Source of the DNA: Clostridiales bacterium
GTDB taxonomy: Bacteria > Bacillota > Clostridia > Oscillospirales > Oscillospiraceae
Assembly: GCA_004557655.1 (NCBI GenBank)
Contig: SFGJ01000005.1
Coordinates: forward strand, 1 to 64,000
DNA length: 64,000 nt
Reading direction: 5' to 3'
This document shows, piece by piece, positions 60,291 through 64,000 of the stretch (the first letter of the stretch is position 1; every line of letters begins with the position of its first letter). The translations under genes were made by a program, and so were the position numbers. The notes beneath the pieces were generated by a model. The model saw only the letters and a program-made list of their open reading frames with translations, was not told where the DNA came from and did not search any database.

Positions 60291-60320
60291 CAGGGGACGC
60301 GCCGCGTCCCCTGTTTTTTT
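60291..60320 (+). terminator. Terminator between lpdA and the cyclo-ligase gene
   Basis: CAGGGGACGC and GCGTCCCCTG pair around GCC, followed by seven Ts. It lies only 14 bp before the next gene, so some read-through may be needed for it. Confidence 0.85.
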
Positions 60321-60333
60321 GAGGTGAACCGCT

Positions 60334-60888
60334 ATGGATGAGAGAAAAAACGCCCTGCGCCGTGAGCTGGCGGAGGTGGAGAGAGCCATGTCTCCGGAGG
60401 AGAAACAGACATCCGACCGGGCCATCCTTTGCCATGTGCTGTCCGCACCGGCGTATCAAAATGCCCGCACGGTTTTTTGCTTTGTGGGCCGGGAAGATGA
60501 AATAGACACCCGCCCGCTTCTGGAGCGGGTGCTGGCTGACGGCAAGCGGTTGTGCGTCCCCCTGTGCGTGGGGAAGGGCATCATGGAGTGCCGGGCGGTC
60601 ACCGATCTTTCCCGGCTTGCCTGCGGGCGCTATGGCATTTGGGAGCCGCCTGCGGACGCTCCCCTTGTGATCCGGGAGGACATTGACCTGACCATTGTCC
60701 CCTGCGTGGGCGCGGCGTCCGATGGCCGCCGGCTGGGCCGTGGCGGCGGGTACTATGACCGATTTTTATCCGGCTATCGGGGCCGGACTCTGCTGCTGTG
60801 CCGGGGTGTGCTTTTGCGGGATGATATTCCACGGGAGCCCCACGACATTCTTATACCCCATCTGGTGACAGAGGAGGGAATTGTGTAG
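60334..60888 (+). CDS. fau: 5-formyltetrahydrofolate cyclo-ligase
   Basis: Returns 5-formyl-THF, an inhibitor of SHMT, to the active folate pool as 5,10-methenyl-THF. The 184-residue protein has KNALRRELAEVERAMS, FCFVGREDEIDTRPLLERVL, CVPLCVGKGIMECR and GRRLGRGGGYYDRFLSGYRG, the ATP-binding signature. It lies after the glycine operon but behind a terminator, and its function fits the one-carbon theme. Confidence 0.93.
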   Translation: MDERKNALRRELAEVERAMSPEEKQTSDRAILCHVLSAPAYQNARTVFCFVGREDEIDTRPLLERVLADGKRLCVPLCVGKGIMECRAVTDLSRLACGRYGIWEPPADAPLVIREDIDLTIVPCVGAASDGRRLGRGGGYYDRFLSGYRGRTLLLCRGVLLRDDIPREPHDILIPHLVTEEGIV

Positions 60889-60916
60889 CAAGCATCTAAT
60901 TTCCCCACAAATCTCG

Positions 60917-60945
60917 TTGATTTTTCACCCCTGCTGCTTTATAAT
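60917..60945 (+). promoter_or_regulatory. Promoter of ymfF-ymfH-lgt
   Basis: TTGATT (60917-60922), 17 bp, TATAAT (60940-60945). Confidence 0.7.
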
Positions 60946-60986
60946 AAACTCCGTATACGCAATAGATCAGCAGGAGGGATTTCCAA

Positions 60987-62255
60987 ATGAATGAATATCG
61001 CAAGGAGATCATGCGTAATGTCTACCTCACGGTCTTGCCCGCCCGGAAATTCAAGACCAGCTGCCTGTCTGCCCAATTCGTCACGGCCCTAAGCCGGGAG
61101 ACCGCGTCCTATAATGCGCTGCTGCCGTCAGTTTTGAACCGCGGCACCATGCGTTATCCCGATATGGAGTCGCTGTCCGCCGCCATGGATACTCTCTACG
61201 GCACCACCGTCAGCACCACCATCCGCAAAAACGGTGAGCGGCAGTGCGTGGGCTTTGTGGCAAGCTGCATCGACGACCGCTTCGCCTTAGGCGGAGAGAA
61301 ACTGCTGGAGCCTATGGCCGATCTGGTGGGCGAGCTGCTGTTAGACCCTGTCACCCGGGGCGGCCGCTATCTCAAGGAGTATGTGGACGGTGAGAAGGTC
61401 AATTTGATGGACAGCATCCGTGCCATCCGCAATGATAAGCGGGACTGGGCCAACCTCCGGCTTCTGCAGGAGATGTGCGCCGACGAGCCTTACGGCGTCA
61501 GCCGCCTGGGGGACGAGGAGACCGTCCGAAAGATCACCAATCACACCCTCTACCGCCACGCCCAGCAGATGATGTCTGCCGCCCGGCTGGAGCTTTTGTA
61601 CTGCGGCAGCGCTGATGCCCGGCGTGTGGAGGATGCGGTGGGACGGGCCTTTGCCACCCTGCCCCGTGGCCCGGTGGAGGAATTGCCCGAGATGCAGATT
61701 TTTTCCGCTCCGGAAACGCCCCGCTTTGTCACCGAGGAGATGGATGTCACGCAGGGCAAGCTCTCCATGGGTTTCCGCTGCGGCAGCGACGACGTGCCCG
61801 CCATGGTACTGACCAATCTGATTTTCGGCGGCTCCAGCAATTCCAAACTGTTTATGAATGTTCGGGAGAAGCTCTCCCTTTGCTACTATGCCTCCAGTTC
61901 TTACGCCCGCTCCAAGAAGATCCTCACCGTGTCCTCCGGCATTGAGACGAAGGATTACGACCGCACTCTGGAGGAAATCCTGCACCAGCTTCGCCTGGTG
62001 CAGGAGGGACAGTGGGAAGATTGGGAGCTGGACGGCGCCAGAAGTACGGTGCTCAATTCCCTGCGCTCCGTGGCCGATTCACAGGGCGCGCTGGAGAATT
62101 TCTATATGAGCCGCGCGGCGGTGGATTTGCGGGAAACTCCGGAGGAGCTGATGCAGAGCCTTATGACAGTGACGCCGGAGCGCATCCGTGAAGCGGCGGA
62201 GAGCATTCAGCTTGACACCGTGTACTTCCTGCGCGGAAAGGAGGCAGAGGAATGA
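60987..62255 (+). CDS. ymfF: M16 family protein YmfF (inactive subunit)
   Basis: A 422-residue M16-fold protein without the HxxEH zinc motif, so the non-catalytic partner of the pair. ITNHTLYRHAQQMMSAARLE and MGFRCGSDDVPAMVLTNLIF match the family, whose current name ties it to EF-P 5-aminopentanol modification in Bacillus. AGGAGG precedes the ATG; its stop overlaps the ymfH start. Confidence 0.88.
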   Translation: MNEYRKEIMRNVYLTVLPARKFKTSCLSAQFVTALSRETASYNALLPSVLNRGTMRYPDMESLSAAMDTLYGTTVSTTIRKNGERQCVGFVASCIDDRFALGGEKLLEPMADLVGELLLDPVTRGGRYLKEYVDGEKVNLMDSIRAIRNDKRDWANLRLLQEMCADEPYGVSRLGDEETVRKITNHTLYRHAQQMMSAARLELLYCGSADARRVEDAVGRAFATLPRGPVEELPEMQIFSAPETPRFVTEEMDVTQGKLSMGFRCGSDDVPAMVLTNLIFGGSSNSKLFMNVREKLSLCYYASSSYARSKKILTVSSGIETKDYDRTLEEILHQLRLVQEGQWEDWELDGARSTVLNSLRSVADSQGALENFYMSRAAVDLRETPEELMQSLMTVTPERIREAAESIQLDTVYFLRGKEAEE

Positions 62256-63523
62256 AAGAGATGGAATACAGCCGCATCGGTGAGACCGCCGTGTGGAAGA
62301 CTCTGCCCAACGGCTTGCCGGTCTGTGTCATTCGTAAACCCGGCTACACCCGCAAATATGCCTTCTTTGCCACCCACTACGGCGGCATGGACCTGCGCTT
62401 TCAGTTGGACGGCCGGTGGCTGGATACCCCGGCGGGCATTGCTCACTATCTGGAGCATAAGATGTTTGACACCGAGGACGGCAACGCCCTGCAGGAGCTT
62501 GCCAAAAACGGTGCCGAGCCAAATGCCTTTACTTCCAACGCCATGACCGGTTATTATTTCGATTCCACCGAGCATTTTGAGGAGAATCTGCGGATTTTGC
62601 TGTCCTTTGTGTCTGTTCCGTACTTCACCGACGAGAGCGTGGAAAAGGAACAGGGTATTATCGGGCAGGAGATCGGGATGATCGAGGATAATCCCGAGTG
62701 GCAGGTGTATAAGAAGCTCATGCAGGCCATGTACCGCACCAGTCCCGCCCGGGTCAGTGTGGCGGGCGACCTGGAGAGCATCAGCCACATCACGGCCCGG
62801 ACCCTCTATGACTGCCATAAGGCATTCTATACCCCCGCCAATATGTGTCTGGTGGTGGTGGGGGATCTGGATCCCTTGTCCGTATTCTCCCTGGCTGAGG
62901 AGGTTCTGCCCAAATCCAGCGGCCCCGCTATCCCCCGGGATTACGGGGAGGAGAAGGAGCTCACCCCGCTGGAGGCGGAGACCTCCTGCCGGATGGAGAT
63001 CGCCATGCCCACCTTCCTGCTGGGATTCAAGTGTCCGCCCATGAGCGGCGGTCAGGAGCAGATGCGTCGCACCCTTATCGGCGAGCTGGCCTGCGATGTG
63101 CTGCTGGGTGATTCCAGCCCCCTGTACGCCAAGCTATACAGCCGGGGGCTTATCAACGGCACCTTCGGTTACAGCTTCGATACCCTCCCGGGCGCAGCCT
63201 ATGCCTACATGGGCGGAGACAGCAAGGATCCCCATGCCGTGGCGGAGCTGGTGCTGCAGGAGGCCCGGCGTCTGGTGGAGGATGGCATTGATGCAGACTA
63301 CTTTGAACGCATCCTGCGGGCCAACTATGGCTCCACCCTCAAGAGCCTGAATTCCTTTGAGTCCATGGCTATTTCCGTGGTGGAGGGCTGCTTTGACGGC
63401 TTTGACCCGCTGCTGTTTCCGGAGATGTTTGATTCCATCACCCGGGAGGACCTGCTTGCCTTTATCCGGGAGAACCTGTGCCGGGAGCATATGGCTCTGT
63501 CCATCGTTTATCCGAAGGAGTGA
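62252..63523 (+). CDS. ymfH: M16 family zinc peptidase YmfH (catalytic subunit)
   Basis: A 423-residue M16 peptidase. The zinc site AHYLEHKMF (HxxEH, His65 and His69) is intact; a distal Glu in QGIIGQEIGMIEDNPEW completes it. PARVSVAGDLESISHITART is typical. In Bacillus the ymfF-ymfH pair sits by ymfI, which has a proven role in EF-P modification. Coupled to ymfF by a four-base overlap; it may process a peptide or protein not known here. Confidence 0.9.
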   Translation: MKEMEYSRIGETAVWKTLPNGLPVCVIRKPGYTRKYAFFATHYGGMDLRFQLDGRWLDTPAGIAHYLEHKMFDTEDGNALQELAKNGAEPNAFTSNAMTGYYFDSTEHFEENLRILLSFVSVPYFTDESVEKEQGIIGQEIGMIEDNPEWQVYKKLMQAMYRTSPARVSVAGDLESISHITARTLYDCHKAFYTPANMCLVVVGDLDPLSVFSLAEEVLPKSSGPAIPRDYGEEKELTPLEAETSCRMEIAMPTFLLGFKCPPMSGGQEQMRRTLIGELACDVLLGDSSPLYAKLYSRGLINGTFGYSFDTLPGAAYAYMGGDSKDPHAVAELVLQEARRLVEDGIDADYFERILRANYGSTLKSLNSFESMAISVVEGCFDGFDPLLFPEMFDSITREDLLAFIRENLCREHMALSIVYPKE

Positions 63524-63527
63524 TACT

Positions 63528-64000
63528 ATGGTCGATATGAATGAAATGATTATGACCGACAGTCCCATCCGTTTTCCGGGCCTGTTCGGCGACTGGGCAT
63601 TTACCGCCAGCTCCAAGGCCATTGATGTGGGCCACGGAGTCTACTGGTATGGCATCCTCATTGCCACGGGACTGGTGCTGGCCCTGCTGCTGGCATTGAG
63701 CCAGCGCAAGAAGTACGGCATCAGCGAGGAAAATCTCTACGACGGCCTGCTCTGGGGCATCCCTGTGGGTATTGTGGGCGCCCGGGTGTACTATGTCCTG
63801 TTCTATCTGGATCGTTTTCGGGACGCAGACGGAAAATTCGACTTCGGCGCTGCCATCGCCTTCTGGGACGGCGGTCTGGCCATTTACGGCACCGTCATTG
63901 GCATCATCATTTTGGGCGCTTGCCTTTCCCGCCGTAAAGGCAAGCGCGGCTTCAAGCTGCTGGCTATGACGGATCTGGTGGTTATGGGTCTTTTGGTGGG
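63528..64000 (+). CDS. lgt: Prolipoprotein diacylglyceryl transferase (partial, cut by the window end)
   Basis: The first 157 residues of Lgt, which adds diacylglycerol to the lipobox Cys of lipoproteins. Membrane segments VYWYGILIATGLVLALLLAL and IPVGIVGARVYYVLFYL and the motif FWDGGLAIYGTVIG are typical. ATG 63528 follows AAGGAG by seven bases. It is the last gene seen and probably joins the ymfF-ymfH unit. The binding protein of the ABC operon at 13310 is one substrate. Confidence 0.9.
   Translation, partial: MVDMNEMIMTDSPIRFPGLFGDWAFTASSKAIDVGHGVYWYGILIATGLVLALLLALSQRKKYGISEENLYDGLLWGIPVGIVGARVYYVLFYLDRFRDADGKFDFGAAIAFWDGGLAIYGTVIGIIILGACLSRRKGKRGFKLLAMTDLVVMGLLV

Overview
The window is a contiguous piece of a Firmicutes chromosome, most likely a gut member of the Oscillospiraceae/Clostridia. 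Pointers are a PolC-type replicative polymerase, YlxM, KhpA, a CD1247-type acidic zinc protein, an AbrB regulator, an EF-P with the Bacillus-type VKPGKG loop, a tandem glycine riboswitch, a TnpV remnant, and many strong sigma-A promoters in a moderately GC-rich background. No outer-membrane genes are seen. The exact genus cannot be read from the sequence.

Layout. 1-990: decayed IS3-family debris. 995-8472: a seven-gene shikimate operon (pheA, aroB, aroC, aroE-aroK fusion, aroQ, aroA, aroF) behind a strong promoter and a roughly 280-nt leader with hairpin/T-tract signals and a Phe-rich short ORF. 8571-10817: a small zinc-ribbon protein, a YeiH-type exporter and a broken VOC gene. 10897-13433 (minus): a polar amino-acid ABC transporter. 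13626-14618: an NlpC/P60 hydrolase. 14788-15993: a graveyard of conjugative-element and surface-protein fragments. 16079-25614: pfkA, fakA with an Asp23-like partner, rpsU, a TetR regulator, yqeG, pepP, efp and several poorly known genes.

25652-36803: an MBL hydrolase diverging from the core operon pyrH-frr-uppS-cdsA-dxr-rseP-ispG-polC, which joins pyrimidine and ribosome functions, isoprenoid and lipid synthesis, and replication. 36904-39340 (minus): abrB-ynbB-DMT transporter. 39680-45448: a beta-helix surface protein, an unknown protein, Dus, an XRE/zinc-ribbon regulator and a G5/3D wall protein. 45808-49713: rimM-trmD and then ylxM-ffh-rpsP-khpA, with a hairpin-rich spacer between ffh and rpsP. 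49841-51469: DUF3842, an unknown partner and an ECF S component.

51694-60279: a glycine-riboswitch-controlled cleavage operon whose first gene fuses GcvT to a serine-hydroxymethyltransferase-like domain, followed by gcvH, gcvPA, gcvPB, a lipoate ligase and lpd. A folate cyclo-ligase gene follows behind a terminator. 60987-64000: a ymfF/ymfH M16 pair and the start of lgt.

Two themes link distant genes. The glycine operon, its fused SHMT domain and the folate cyclo-ligase form one one-carbon module. efp, ynbB and ymfF/ymfH all belong to families tied to 5-aminopentanol modification of EF-P. I found no CRISPR array, no tRNA or rRNA gene, no intact transposon and no defence island. The most unusual items are the GcvT-SHMT fusion, the leader of the shikimate operon, the hairpin cluster between ffh and rpsP, and the bistable hairpin before gcvH.
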